From assembly GCA_013297775.1 (NCBI GenBank), contig JAAFIL010000029.1:1-44288 (forward strand): 44,288 nt of DNA. The letters run 5' to 3'. The position numbers and the translations under genes are program-made. The notes under the pieces are model-generated. The model saw only the letters and a program-made list of their open reading frames with translations, was not told where the DNA came from and did not search any database. Of the stretch, positions 1 to 7,752 are shown piece by piece (the stretch's first letter is position 1; the number at the start of each line of letters is the position of its first letter). This stretch comes from Bacteroidota bacterium. GTDB lineage: Bacteria > Bacteroidota > Bacteroidia > B-17B0 > Aurantibacillaceae.

Positions 1-60
1 ACCCTCATGCTCCTTGAGGGCAGATAAAATTTGTGTTTCGCTAAATTTACCTTTTTTCAT
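1..60 (-). CDS. IS3-family transposase OrfA, N-terminal 20 residues only
   Basis: The minus strand from the ATG at 60 encodes MKKGKFSETQILSALKEHEG and runs off the window edge. This matches the start of IS3-family OrfA proteins, which begin with a K-F-[ST]-E-x-Q-I-[VL]-x-x-L-K-E-x-E-x-G helix-turn-helix motif. OrfA binds the terminal repeats and is normally fused to the DDE domain of OrfB by programmed frameshifting. Only the first helix is visible, so whether the element is intact is unknown. Confidence 0.75.
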   Translation of the reverse strand, partial: MKKGKFSETQILSALKEHEG

Positions 61-127
61 CGTTTTTACAGTTTAAAGTTAAAATTTTCTAGTTCTAAAC
101 TGTCCGATTTTTGGGGGTGGTTACACA
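1..127 (-). mobile_element. IS3-family insertion sequence, left end (partial)
   Basis: The minus strand carries the first codons of an IS3-type orfA just inside a probable terminal inverted repeat. The outer end reads TGTGTAACCACCCCC going inward from position 127, beginning with the TG dinucleotide typical of IS3 termini, followed by a CCCCCAAAAATCGGACAG block (about 117-100) like the ends of this family. The rest of the element lies off the window, so the other repeat and the target duplication cannot be checked. The element has landed in, or beside, a decaying acetyltransferase gene. Confidence 0.7.
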
Positions 128-279
128 TCTCTAATATCTTCTACTTTATCAAATACCCATTTGGTATTAGTTGTTCGCTAACCTCGGTATGGTCCATAAT
201 GATGCGTTTCTCTCCAGCCCAAACATAAGTCATCTCGGCTAATACTTACCCATTTTTAGCAATGTAAAATTTCCATATT
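121..279 (-). pseudogene. Decayed YjdJ-type GNAT N-acetyltransferase remnant
   Basis: Reading the minus strand, about 272-233 encodes KFYIAKNG, a stop, then VLAEM, and the same frame continues as TYVWAGEKRIIMDHTEVSEQLI to a stop at 141-143. In another frame 165-124 encodes TKWVFDKVEDIRDV, ending at a TAA supplied by the IS end. Short GNAT proteins of the YjdJ type read FxIxxxGxxLAEMxYxWAGxxxIIxDHTEV near the start and end with a CPFAKxxFDKxxEIRDVL-like tail. This looks like one such gene with a premature stop, an internal deletion of roughly 40 codons with frameshift, and a C-terminus cut by the IS. The family match is by eye. Confidence 0.55.
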
Positions 280-286
280 TATACGT

Positions 287-676
287 TTAAACATTTAGTA
301 AAGCGGTTCGTATGGCTTCGGTTATTTTTACTTTTTCACGTAAACCATAATCGAACACCACCAATACATCCTTTGCAAAGGCTACACAAATGGTTTCTGC
401 ATTGTAAATAAAATGCGTTATCTCAAAACTGGTAACGTTCACTTGCGTTACTTTACTTTCTAAATAAATAGTTCCGGGGTAATGCAAAGGCTTTTTAAAC
501 TGACATTGACTAGCCGCCACCATAAAACTTAAACTACCATTTTGAGGTAAACTGTTTAAACCACACGCATCGCACAATTGAACCCGAGCAGCTTGAACGT
601 ACTTAAAATAAGCCACATTGTTAACGTGTCCAAACGCATCCACTTCACTCCAATCTATTTGTAAACTTAATTTCAT
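287..676 (-). CDS. 4HBT hotdog-fold acyl-CoA thioesterase (YbgC/FcbC-like)
   Basis: A 129-residue protein of the usual length for a single-hotdog 4-hydroxybenzoyl-CoA-thioesterase-type enzyme. The N-terminus has the family signature D-x-F-G-H-V-N-N-x-x-Y-x-x-Y (residues about 13-26), whose aspartate is catalytic in YbgC-like members, followed by the AAR of the long helix. It is expected to hydrolyse acyl-CoA (or acyl-ACP) thioesters in the cytoplasm; the acyl group cannot be inferred. Its ATG lies one base past the stop of the DUF58 gene, so it is the last gene of the MoxR/DUF58 operon. The link to that operon may be only transcriptional. Confidence 0.85.
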   Translation of the reverse strand: MKLSLQIDWSEVDAFGHVNNVAYFKYVQAARVQLCDACGLNSLPQNGSLSFMVAASQCQFKKPLHYPGTIYLESKVTQVNVTSFEITHFIYNAETICVAFAKDVLVVFDYGLREKVKITEAIRTALLNV

Positions 677-677
677 G

Positions 678-2027
678 TTACAGTAATCCTCTTGTTTTTA
701 CTTCGAGGTATTTATTTAATGTATTAACCGTTAATTGTTGTGGAGTGGTATAAACACTTAAAATACCATGCTTGGTTAGCTCGCGTGTAATTTGACGTTT
801 TTCGTAATCAAATTTTTGAGCAATCGTTTGTTCATACATCTGAAACGTATTTATTGGTTTGGCTTGCAATAACTCTTTCAATTCGGTATTTTCAAAAAAG
901 ACGACCACAACCAAATGCTGACTAGCTATTTTTCGCAAATAGTTTAATTGCCGCTTTAATCCGTTTAAGGTTTCAAAATTGGTGAATAACAAAAGTAAAC
1001 TGCGCTGGGTAACTTTAGTTCTTAATTGCGTTAATAAAACATCGTAATTACTTTCTTCGAAATTGGTTTTGGCATTATAAAGTGTTTCTTGTAAACGTAA
1101 TAACTGATTGCCCTTCCGGTCGGCCTGCACCATTTGATGAATACGATTTGAAAAAGTAATTAAACCAGGCTTATCTTGTTTTATCCAAGCAACGTGTCCT
1201 AACACCAAAGAGGCATTAACTGCATAATCTAATAAACTTAAACCTTCAAATGGCATTTTCATTATCCGTCCCATATCTACCAAGCAATACACTTGTTGTG
1301 CCCGCTCATCTCTAAAATGATTTACCATTAACTGCTGACGACGAGCCGTTGCTTTCCAATTTATGGTGCGTATATCATCGCCTTGCACATATTCTTTTAT
1401 CTGTTCAAATTCGGTGCTATGCCCAACCTTCCGAATTTTTTTCACCCCCATATCGGTTAAGCGATTACTAATGGCCATTAACTCGTATTGCTTGAGTTTT
1501 AAAAAGGAAGGGTAACACGCCATTTGAAAACCTTCGTGTAAAAAATAATGCCGCTCGGCCAAGCCCAATAAGGTTTTCACAAATACATTAATAATACCGA
1601 AATGGTATTCTCCACGTTCTAAAGGTCGAACTTCGTAGGCCCATTGTTTAGTAGTTCCCGATGCTAATTCTGCCTTAATTTCGAAGTGGCGTTGCTGAAA
1701 TTGTTCGGGCAATTCATCAACGATGATAACCTTTACGGCAATGGCATATAAATTTTGAATTTCTAAAACGATGCTATTGACATCTCCATTGCTTAAACGC
1801 TCGTATTTAGGTTTACGCAAGGCTTGTATGGCTTCCTTTTGTTTTAACAGAATAAACGCATCGGCTAAAAAACCTAAGCCTAATACCCAAGTTAAACCTA
1901 AAACGATTGGATATAACCTACTAAAAAAGTAGGCCATAATAAACAGAAAGACAAGCGCAATAGCCAAGCCATAAGTGCGTCTGCTAAAGCGAATGTGCTT
2001 AAAGATATAACGTAATTTTTTAAGCAT
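678..2027 (-). CDS. DUF58 domain-containing protein
   Basis: A 449-residue protein with two membrane segments near the N-terminus (about residues 20-36 and 38-60) and a DUF58 core containing GDDIRTINWKATAR (about residues 220), the hallmark of the family. The C-terminal half has a von Willebrand A-like fold signature (CLVDMG, then the LLLLFTNFE strand). DUF58 proteins are nearly always encoded next to MoxR AAA ATPases and are thought to be their partners or substrates at the membrane; the molecular role is not established. The start overlaps the MoxR stop by one base (TAATG), indicating translational coupling. Confidence 0.9.
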   Translation of the reverse strand: MLKKLRYIFKHIRFSRRTYGLAIALVFLFIMAYFFSRLYPIVLGLTWVLGLGFLADAFILLKQKEAIQALRKPKYERLSNGDVNSIVLEIQNLYAIAVKVIIVDELPEQFQQRHFEIKAELASGTTKQWAYEVRPLERGEYHFGIINVFVKTLLGLAERHYFLHEGFQMACYPSFLKLKQYELMAISNRLTDMGVKKIRKVGHSTEFEQIKEYVQGDDIRTINWKATARRQQLMVNHFRDERAQQVYCLVDMGRIMKMPFEGLSLLDYAVNASLVLGHVAWIKQDKPGLITFSNRIHQMVQADRKGNQLLRLQETLYNAKTNFEESNYDVLLTQLRTKVTQRSLLLLFTNFETLNGLKRQLNYLRKIASQHLVVVVFFENTELKELLQAKPINTFQMYEQTIAQKFDYEKRQITRELTKHGILSVYTTPQQLTVNTLNKYLEVKTRGLL

Positions 2028-3001
2028 TAACGTGGCACCTCTATTTTATCGAGTATTTGCTGAATAACACTTTCAACGGCTATTCCTTCCATTTCTTTTT
2101 CGGGCGTAAGTTGCACACGGTGACGCAACACCGGTAGCGTTACATACTTAATATCATCGGGACTTACAAAATCGCGGTTTTGCAAGCAGGCATTGGCTTT
2201 GGCGGCATTTAATATAGCTATAGAAGCACGAGGCGAAGCCCCTAAAAATAACGCTGGATTTTTTCGAGTAGAATTAACAATTTGTACAATGTATTGTAAG
2301 AGATGATTTTCAACAATTACCCTCGATACGAGGCTTCGAAGTTGAAGCAATTGGGTGATGGTTAATACTTTTGTGATCTTACTAAAATCGGTTAAGGCAG
2401 CTTTGGTGTGAACGTTTTGCAACATGATTGTTTCGTGTTCTAAAGCTGGATAATCTACTTTTATTTTAAACAAAAAACGGTCGAGTTGAGCTTCGGGCAA
2501 ACGGTAGGTGCCTTCTTGTTCAATAGGATTTTGAGTGGCTAATACCATAAACGGTAGGTCAAGCGGATAGGTTGTGCCATCTACTGTAATTTGTCGCTCT
2601 TCCATGGCTTCAAACAAAGCCGCTTGTGTTTTGGCAGGCGATCGGTTAATTTCATCGGCTAATACAATGTTCGCAAATAAAGGCCCACGTTTAAATTCAA
2701 AGTCGCTGGTTTTAACGTTGAAAATACTTGTACCAATAATATCGCTTGGCATTAAATCGGGCGTAAATTGTAGGCGTTTAAACTTCATGTTTAAAGTATG
2801 TGCCAATAATTTAGCGGACAAAGTTTTAGCAACACCTGGTGCTCCTTCTATTAAAACGTGTCCATCGGCAAATAAAGCAATAAGCAATAAATCTATCAAT
2901 TCGTTTTGACCAATGATATGGTTGCTAATTTCGGTTTTTACTGCTTTGGTAAGCGCATCTAACTCGCTTAAATCTATACGGTTTTCAAATTGGTTTTCCA
3001 T
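2027..3001 (-). CDS. MoxR-family AAA+ ATPase
   Basis: A 324-residue MoxR ATPase of typical length. Walker A is GAPGVAKT at residues 53-60 and Walker B is VLADEINR at about 113-120, followed by the sensor motif ATQNPIEQEGTYRLPEAQLDRF that is diagnostic of MoxR proteins. The C-terminal lid has LGASPRASIAILNAAKA. MoxR ATPases act as chaperones that remodel or activate partner proteins, often envelope proteins with VWA-like domains; the DUF58 protein encoded immediately downstream is the obvious partner. It overlaps both neighbours by one base. The target in this cluster is unknown. Confidence 0.93.
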   Translation of the reverse strand: MENQFENRIDLSELDALTKAVKTEISNHIIGQNELIDLLLIALFADGHVLIEGAPGVAKTLSAKLLAHTLNMKFKRLQFTPDLMPSDIIGTSIFNVKTSDFEFKRGPLFANIVLADEINRSPAKTQAALFEAMEERQITVDGTTYPLDLPFMVLATQNPIEQEGTYRLPEAQLDRFLFKIKVDYPALEHETIMLQNVHTKAALTDFSKITKVLTITQLLQLRSLVSRVIVENHLLQYIVQIVNSTRKNPALFLGASPRASIAILNAAKANACLQNRDFVSPDDIKYVTLPVLRHRVQLTPEKEMEGIAVESVIQQILDKIEVPR

Positions 3002-4200
3002 TATCGTAAACTATTTTTATTAAAATTTAAAATTTGTCGGTTAAGTTCTATCAGTTCGAGTTCACTTAAATCAGCAAACTTTTTAATGCGTTCGCAATAC
3101 AAAAATAATTGTTTGATTTGTTTATGCTCTACACCCGATAAATCGTGCAGTAATTGGTAAAACGCATCGTCTATTGTATGCGTTGGAATAGTAAATCGCC
3201 GCCGAATATCTTCATAAAAATAACGGATACGCTCTTCGGCAATGTGTTTGTGATTTAAACTATTGAAGTAAACATGACTCACCACATGAACAAATTCTAA
3301 AGTGGTATTTGTAACCGGATTTAATACAGGAATAGCCCTTTGCCTGCGCCTACCTTCAAAAATCATATAACTAATAATGGTTATCAATACTAATATCCAT
3401 GCGGCATACAGTGCATCGTTGGTTAAAATAAATTTCAGGAAAGAATCTTTTTGGGCATTGTACGATTTGTAATACTCATCCCAAACAAGCGTGGGTTTAT
3501 TGAACATCGAAAAAATCGAATAGGCATAAAACCGGTTAGGATGATTAGCTATATAAAAGTTACCAAACACATCGGGCATGCACGTTATATAAAGCGTGCC
3601 CTTACCCACTTTACCTTTTAATAAAACGGCTTTTTCCTCTTCGTTAGTAGAAAGCACAACAAAACGCGAGGTGTCGTAATTTTTAAACTCGTAATCGTAA
3701 CTTACTTTTTTATAAGTAAATGAGTGTTGCTTCACGTTTTTGGCCAATAGTTTTAGCTTAACCCCATCGCGCTTCAAAAGCGAGTCGGGCAACTCGAAGT
3801 AAGGATAAAAACGAACACGCGTTACCAATTTAAACGTATCGGCTAATGCGCCCGCAACATCATTCGTAGCCATAAATACATCGTTTCCCTTTTCCAAAAA
3901 TGCAAACAAAGATTTTATATCCGATTTATTAAAGGATATAATATCGTTTATAATAACTAACGTTGCCGCTGTTCTATTACTTTCATTGAGGTTGTAAAGC
4001 GTTTGTTTGTTAACCACAATATCTTTTGCAAAAGTTTTATCTAATAAGTTATAAAGGGCGTAAGTACCAAAGGGTGCTTTATCTTTATTTTGATAAGTGC
4101 GTCGCCAATCTATTGGTTTCGGCAAAAGGTACGTGCCCAACATAACTGCAAAAAAGAGCAGTGCAAAAAAGACAAAATATTTGCGATTACCCTTGAGCAT
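3001..4200 (-). CDS. DUF4350 domain-containing membrane protein
   Basis: A 399-residue protein with an N-terminal membrane anchor (residues about 8-26), an extracytoplasmic region beginning with a DWRRTYQNKDKAPFGTYALYNLL motif characteristic of DUF4350, a second membrane segment around residues 266-283, then a basic cytoplasmic tail (EGRRRQRAIPVLNPVTNTTLEFV). DUF4350 proteins have an N-terminal glutamine-amidotransferase-like fold but are not known enzymes. The gene overlaps the upstream DUF4129 gene by 14 bases and the downstream moxR gene by one base, so all three are surely co-expressed. Function inside the MoxR cluster is unknown. Confidence 0.82.
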   Translation of the reverse strand: MLKGNRKYFVFFALLFFAVMLGTYLLPKPIDWRRTYQNKDKAPFGTYALYNLLDKTFAKDIVVNKQTLYNLNESNRTAATLVIINDIISFNKSDIKSLFAFLEKGNDVFMATNDVAGALADTFKLVTRVRFYPYFELPDSLLKRDGVKLKLLAKNVKQHSFTYKKVSYDYEFKNYDTSRFVVLSTNEEEKAVLLKGKVGKGTLYITCMPDVFGNFYIANHPNRFYAYSIFSMFNKPTLVWDEYYKSYNAQKDSFLKFILTNDALYAAWILVLITIISYMIFEGRRRQRAIPVLNPVTNTTLEFVHVVSHVYFNSLNHKHIAEERIRYFYEDIRRRFTIPTHTIDDAFYQLLHDLSGVEHKQIKQLFLYCERIKKFADLSELELIELNRQILNFNKNSLR

Positions 4201-4918
4201 AAATAAGTTGATGAAATGTATTAAAACTTAAAACGTGTTGCGAATAATGGGCGGCCGTAATTTTAAACTCGCCATACCAAATGTATTCATAAACTTTACT
4301 TACTTCTTTAAATCCATCTCGTACAGCTTCAGTTTTTAGTTCGTAGAGGTAATTAATGGTGGTTTTATAATTGGCAAAACTAATTTGTCCTTTTTTATCG
4401 AGTTCATATAAGCATTTCAAATACTGCCAGCGTATGGCCAAGCGGTAATCGCCAAGGGCTTCGGCTTCTTCGATGCGAGCGTTGAAATTAATGGTATCTA
4501 AATCTTCATTCAAATCGTTAAAATTAAAGCCTGTAGCTTTACTTTTGGGTTTCACCAGGCTAACCCACTCCGAACGACGCAATAAAACAATCATGATAAT
4601 AAGCGCCACACTTGCAATACTCCAATAAATAATACGACGTGCTAATACCTTATTTTTAAACGAAGCGTGTCCAAATAATTTTTTGCTTAACCATTCAAAA
4701 AAGGCATCTACCAACCCTGGCTTTTGCTCTACACTTTGTTTGTAGTTTAATTTAGAATCCGAAAAAATAAGCCGTTCCTTTTCGCTAGTTGGTTGTTTTA
4801 AAAGAATCGCTGATGAATCTAATCGGTAAACATAAGGCTGAATGGTGAGCGTATCCTCGTCTATAACATTTGTAATAGTGTCAGCGTGAAAGGACTTACT
4901 TAGTCCTAACAAAATCAA
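4187..4918 (-). CDS. DUF4129 domain-containing protein
   Basis: As delimited, a 243-residue protein starting at a TTG, with a membrane segment at about residues 92-111 and the C-terminal DUF4129 region (about 150-235: RLAIRWQYLKCLYELDKKG, FANYKTTINYLYEL, YEYIWYG). DUF4129 is a small helical domain found in MoxR/DUF58 clusters and at the end of transglutaminase-like proteins. The annotated start truncates a good signal peptide. An in-frame ATT at 4945, two bases after the upstream stop, would give KTPYIYLLLILLGLSKSFHA, a convincing secretion signal, so the true start may be this rare codon (frame-based inference). Confidence 0.75.
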   Translation of the reverse strand: MILLGLSKSFHADTITNVIDEDTLTIQPYVYRLDSSAILLKQPTSEKERLIFSDSKLNYKQSVEQKPGLVDAFFEWLSKKLFGHASFKNKVLARRIIYWSIASVALIIMIVLLRRSEWVSLVKPKSKATGFNFNDLNEDLDTINFNARIEEAEALGDYRLAIRWQYLKCLYELDKKGQISFANYKTTINYLYELKTEAVRDGFKEVSKVYEYIWYGEFKITAAHYSQHVLSFNTFHQLIYAQG

Positions 4919-4947
4919 TAGTAAGTATATATATGGCGTTTTAATAC

Positions 4948-5901
4948 TTACGAAATGGCATTTATTTTATCAAGAATTGTTTTACCATCTTTCTTCTCTT
5001 CGAGGTTGGTGTATTGAAATGTACACATCAAATGGAAAATAGATAAAACGGCAAAAAATAAAATTGAACTCAACGACCATAATACATAACTTAAAATTGA
5101 AAATTCATCGCCACCAGCATTTATACCATCTGGATTTTTTACTCTAGAAAAAATAGAAATCACCATTAATATATAAGCTGGTAAAGCACAAATAAACATA
5201 CACATATAGGTCATAATCATAGACACCAATGCCAAAAGCCAAGTCATCAAAAAATGACCACGCATGTATTCTCTCACTTTTTTGGAGGCTTCAAAAAGTC
5301 CAATTTGATCGCGTTGCAATACATAAAACGTATTGATAATCATAAAACTGACGGTTGGTATAACAAAAAAGATAAACCCAATATATAATAAAACACCGAT
5401 TATAACCCCTAATACACCAGATATAGCCACAATAGCAGCCACAATAATACCAAATAACACCGCCACTAATAGCACCCCTACTCCCATTACAACTACAAAC
5501 AAAAGCCAATTGACCAAATTGCGCCAATACACGCCAAAGAAGGTACGTCCAACATCGGCTATTGTTGGCTTTTGATCGTTTGGCATTTGCTCGTTAAGTA
5601 ATAAGTGTTGATTAACAACGGTCGTAAAAACCGTTCCACCAAGCATCGAAACTAAAAGTATAACTATATAAGATGACCAAACTCCACTTAAACCAGTTAT
5701 TCCAATCGTAGTTGGTTTAAATACACTACTCATTAAATAACTGGTAAATAAACCGGTTACAAGCGCAAACGGACCAGCCATTAATAAGATACTTCCAAAG
5801 AAGGATTTAAAATGTTGGCGGATATAGCCAAACGTGGCACCAAATACTTGACCAAAATCGCGAACTTTTCGTAAATATATTTTTTGAGGTAAAGTTGTCA
5901 T
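4948..5901 (-). CDS. Polytopic membrane protein of the MoxR/SpoIIM cluster, function unknown
   Basis: A 317-residue protein with about six hydrophobic segments, including glycine/valine/isoleucine-rich stretches at roughly residues 130-185 that look like two closely packed helices. The N-terminus (YLRKVRDFGQVFGATFGYIRQHFKSF) is amphipathic and basic. This layout resembles the YciC/DUF975-like membrane proteins often found next to SpoIIM and RDD genes, but I do not recognise a defining motif and give no function. The gene overlaps the upstream SpoIIM gene by four bases (ATGA type) and lies 29 bases or less before the DUF4129 gene, so it belongs to the same transcript. Confidence 0.8.
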   Translation of the reverse strand: MTTLPQKIYLRKVRDFGQVFGATFGYIRQHFKSFFGSILLMAGPFALVTGLFTSYLMSSVFKPTTIGITGLSGVWSSYIVILLVSMLGGTVFTTVVNQHLLLNEQMPNDQKPTIADVGRTFFGVYWRNLVNWLLFVVVMGVGVLLVAVLFGIIVAAIVAISGVLGVIIGVLLYIGFIFFVIPTVSFMIINTFYVLQRDQIGLFEASKKVREYMRGHFLMTWLLALVSMIMTYMCMFICALPAYILMVISIFSRVKNPDGINAGGDEFSILSYVLWSLSSILFFAVLSIFHLMCTFQYTNLEEKKDGKTILDKINAIS

Positions 5902-6851
5902 TGTTTTCGTTTTAAAGAAAGTGGTAAAAAAACAAAGTAAAATAAAATAAAAGCTAACGAAGTTATAATAATCACTAAAGCTGTAGCCAAAGGCATTTCT
6001 GTGTAACGGGTTACAAAACTTTCTAAAAATCCAGCAATAATAAATACGGGCATCAACCCTATAACCATTTTCATGCCATCCATGGCCCCGCGTTTAAATG
6101 ACTCGAAGCGTTTATAAGTTCCCGGAAAAACAATGCTATTTCCTAAAACCAAACCCGCACAACCCGCAATAACAATGGCCGATATTTCGAGAGTGCCGTG
6201 TATCCAAACTACTTTTAAAGCTTGGTTTAATACATTGTATTTATAAAACAAAGTAAAAAAACTCCCTAGCATAATGCCATTGTGCAGCAATAAAAACGAA
6301 GTCCCAAAAGCCGTTAATAAGCCCAATACAAATGCATAAAACGATACTTTGATATTGTTCATCGTAATTTGAACAAACATTAAAAATTGATTTTGCTCAC
6401 CATAAATACCAAGTGCATCACCAGTTTTGATTCGCTCTACGGTTGAGTCCACATAATAATCGCCCAAAATTAAACGTACAAAATCATCATCAACTAATTG
6501 CGAAACAACTCCTAAAAAAGTGGCAAGGCTCATAATAATAAAAGACCAAAGCAATTCTTTTTGATAACGTGCAAATAATAAAGGTAATTCTTTGGCCCAA
6601 AACAACCATATACGATTAATCCCTTCGCGTTTGTTGCGATATATTTGATGATGCACCTTACTGGTTAAACCGTTCAAATAAGCGGTAGTAGTGGTGCTTT
6701 TATAATTCGATTGGGCATACGCTAAATCATCGGTTAACTCTACAAACATATTGGTTAGCACGGCGGGTTCACTATTCTTTTTGGCAACCAACTCTTGCTC
6801 ATAAGTTTCCCATTTTTCGGCATTACGCTTTAAAAACGTGATTTCTTTCAC
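5898..6851 (-). CDS. Stage II sporulation protein M (SpoIIM)-like membrane protein
   Basis: A 317-residue membrane protein starting at a GTG, with a cytoplasmic N-terminal domain of about 100 residues, then five or so membrane segments. The region containing LHNGIMLGSFFTLFYKYN, VVWIHGTLEISAIVIAGCAG and LVLGNSIVFPG is the SpoIIM signature (N-G-I-x-x-G, H-G-x-x-E-x-x). In Bacillus SpoIIM helps peptidoglycan hydrolysis at the septum. In non-sporulating Bacteroidota the homologue occurs beside RDD, MoxR and DUF58 genes and its role is unknown. It is the first gene of the seven-gene minus-strand operon, and its promoter must lie in the 54-base gap shared with the divergent RDD gene. Confidence 0.88.
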   Translation of the reverse strand: MKEITFLKRNAEKWETYEQELVAKKNSEPAVLTNMFVELTDDLAYAQSNYKSTTTTAYLNGLTSKVHHQIYRNKREGINRIWLFWAKELPLLFARYQKELLWSFIIMSLATFLGVVSQLVDDDFVRLILGDYYVDSTVERIKTGDALGIYGEQNQFLMFVQITMNNIKVSFYAFVLGLLTAFGTSFLLLHNGIMLGSFFTLFYKYNVLNQALKVVWIHGTLEISAIVIAGCAGLVLGNSIVFPGTYKRFESFKRGAMDGMKMVIGLMPVFIIAGFLESFVTRYTEMPLATALVIIITSLAFILFYFVFLPLSLKRKQ

Positions 6852-6905
6852 AAACGCAAATATTAGTGATTAAATATATATATTTAATGCTTATTAAACA
6901 ATAAA

Positions 6906-7673
6906 ATGGAGTCTATCCAAATTAATACTACGCAAAATGTTCAACTAAATTATCAACCTGCGGGTGTGGGCTTGCGCATTGTTGCTGGGTTGTTAGATTT
7001 GATTTTTACCTACACCTACATTTTTATTGTGGTGGTTATTTTTATGTCTTTTATTTTCAATAAGAGAAGCTATAACCCAGACTATATTGACGAGACCGAT
7101 ACCTACAATGCGGTGATGATTGGTCTTTTAATTCTTTTATTACTGCCTGGTTTTTTATACCACTTACTCAGCGAAACGTTTTTAAACGGACAAAGCTTTG
7201 GTAAAAAAATAATGAAGATAAAAGTTATCAAATTAAATGGCACTCAAGCAGGTTTTGGTTCTTACCTTATCCGGAGTATGTTTCGCTTGGTTGATATTTC
7301 ATTAATAAGTCCTGTGATTAGCATTATTACCATTGCAGCTTCTATCAAAAGCCAACGGTTTGGCGATATGGCGGCTGGTACAACCGTAGTTCAACTTAAC
7401 AAAGCCATCACCTTAAAAGATACCATTCTTTTTAAAATGCAAAATAACTACACGATAACCTATTCGCAAGTGGCGTTATTAAGCGATACCGAAGCCAATT
7501 TAATTAAAGAAGTACTCATCTATGCAACCGATAAAACCAAGCAAGAAGTGCATATTAAACTACTCGCCTCCAAAATGAAGTTAAAACTTGGCATCAATGC
7601 TATAAACAGCAACGATGAGATTTTTTTAAAAACGTTGCTATTAGATTATAGCCATTACCAGTTTGAAAAATAA
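6906..7673 (+). CDS. RDD family membrane protein
   Basis: A 255-residue protein with the RDD-domain pattern: LNYQPAGVGLRIVAGLLDLIF (residues about 14-34) with the arginine and aspartate that name the family, two further membrane segments, and FGKKIMKIKVI plus FRLVDISLI. The last 90 residues are soluble and predicted helical, an extension beyond the core domain. RDD proteins are small membrane proteins of poorly defined function, some linked to ion transport. It is transcribed divergently from the SpoIIM operon across a 54-base AT-rich gap; this divergent RDD/SpoIIM arrangement suggests shared function and regulation. Confidence 0.88.
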   Translation: MESIQINTTQNVQLNYQPAGVGLRIVAGLLDLIFTYTYIFIVVVIFMSFIFNKRSYNPDYIDETDTYNAVMIGLLILLLLPGFLYHLLSETFLNGQSFGKKIMKIKVIKLNGTQAGFGSYLIRSMFRLVDISLISPVISIITIAASIKSQRFGDMAAGTTVVQLNKAITLKDTILFKMQNNYTITYSQVALLSDTEANLIKEVLIYATDKTKQEVHIKLLASKMKLKLGINAINSNDEIFLKTLLLDYSHYQFEK

Positions 7674-7752
7674 TACCAATTACAACCTTCTATTCTAAAG
7701 CCTCACTTTCTTAAAATCTCGGTTAAAAATACACTTTGAAATTTGGTATCAA
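7674..7752. terminator. Convergent intergenic gap with imperfect inverted repeat
   Basis: The RDD and glycosyltransferase genes converge here. An outer inverted pair (ATACCAA near 7672-7678 and TTGGTAT near 7742-7748) could fold the whole gap into a long hairpin, which would fit a bidirectional terminator but is not a classical one. The middle (about 7692-7730) resembles short stretches in other intergenic regions of this window (near 14592, 24222 and 25074). Confidence 0.3.

Noticed and set aside
31-228. Plus-strand 65-residue open frame
   Set aside because: It is antisense to the IS3 orfA start, the IS end and the GNAT remnant, and shows no protein features.
5333-5575. Plus-strand isoleucine/threonine-rich frame opposite the membrane protein
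   Set aside because: It is the antisense shadow of hydrophobic codons in the 4948-5901 gene.
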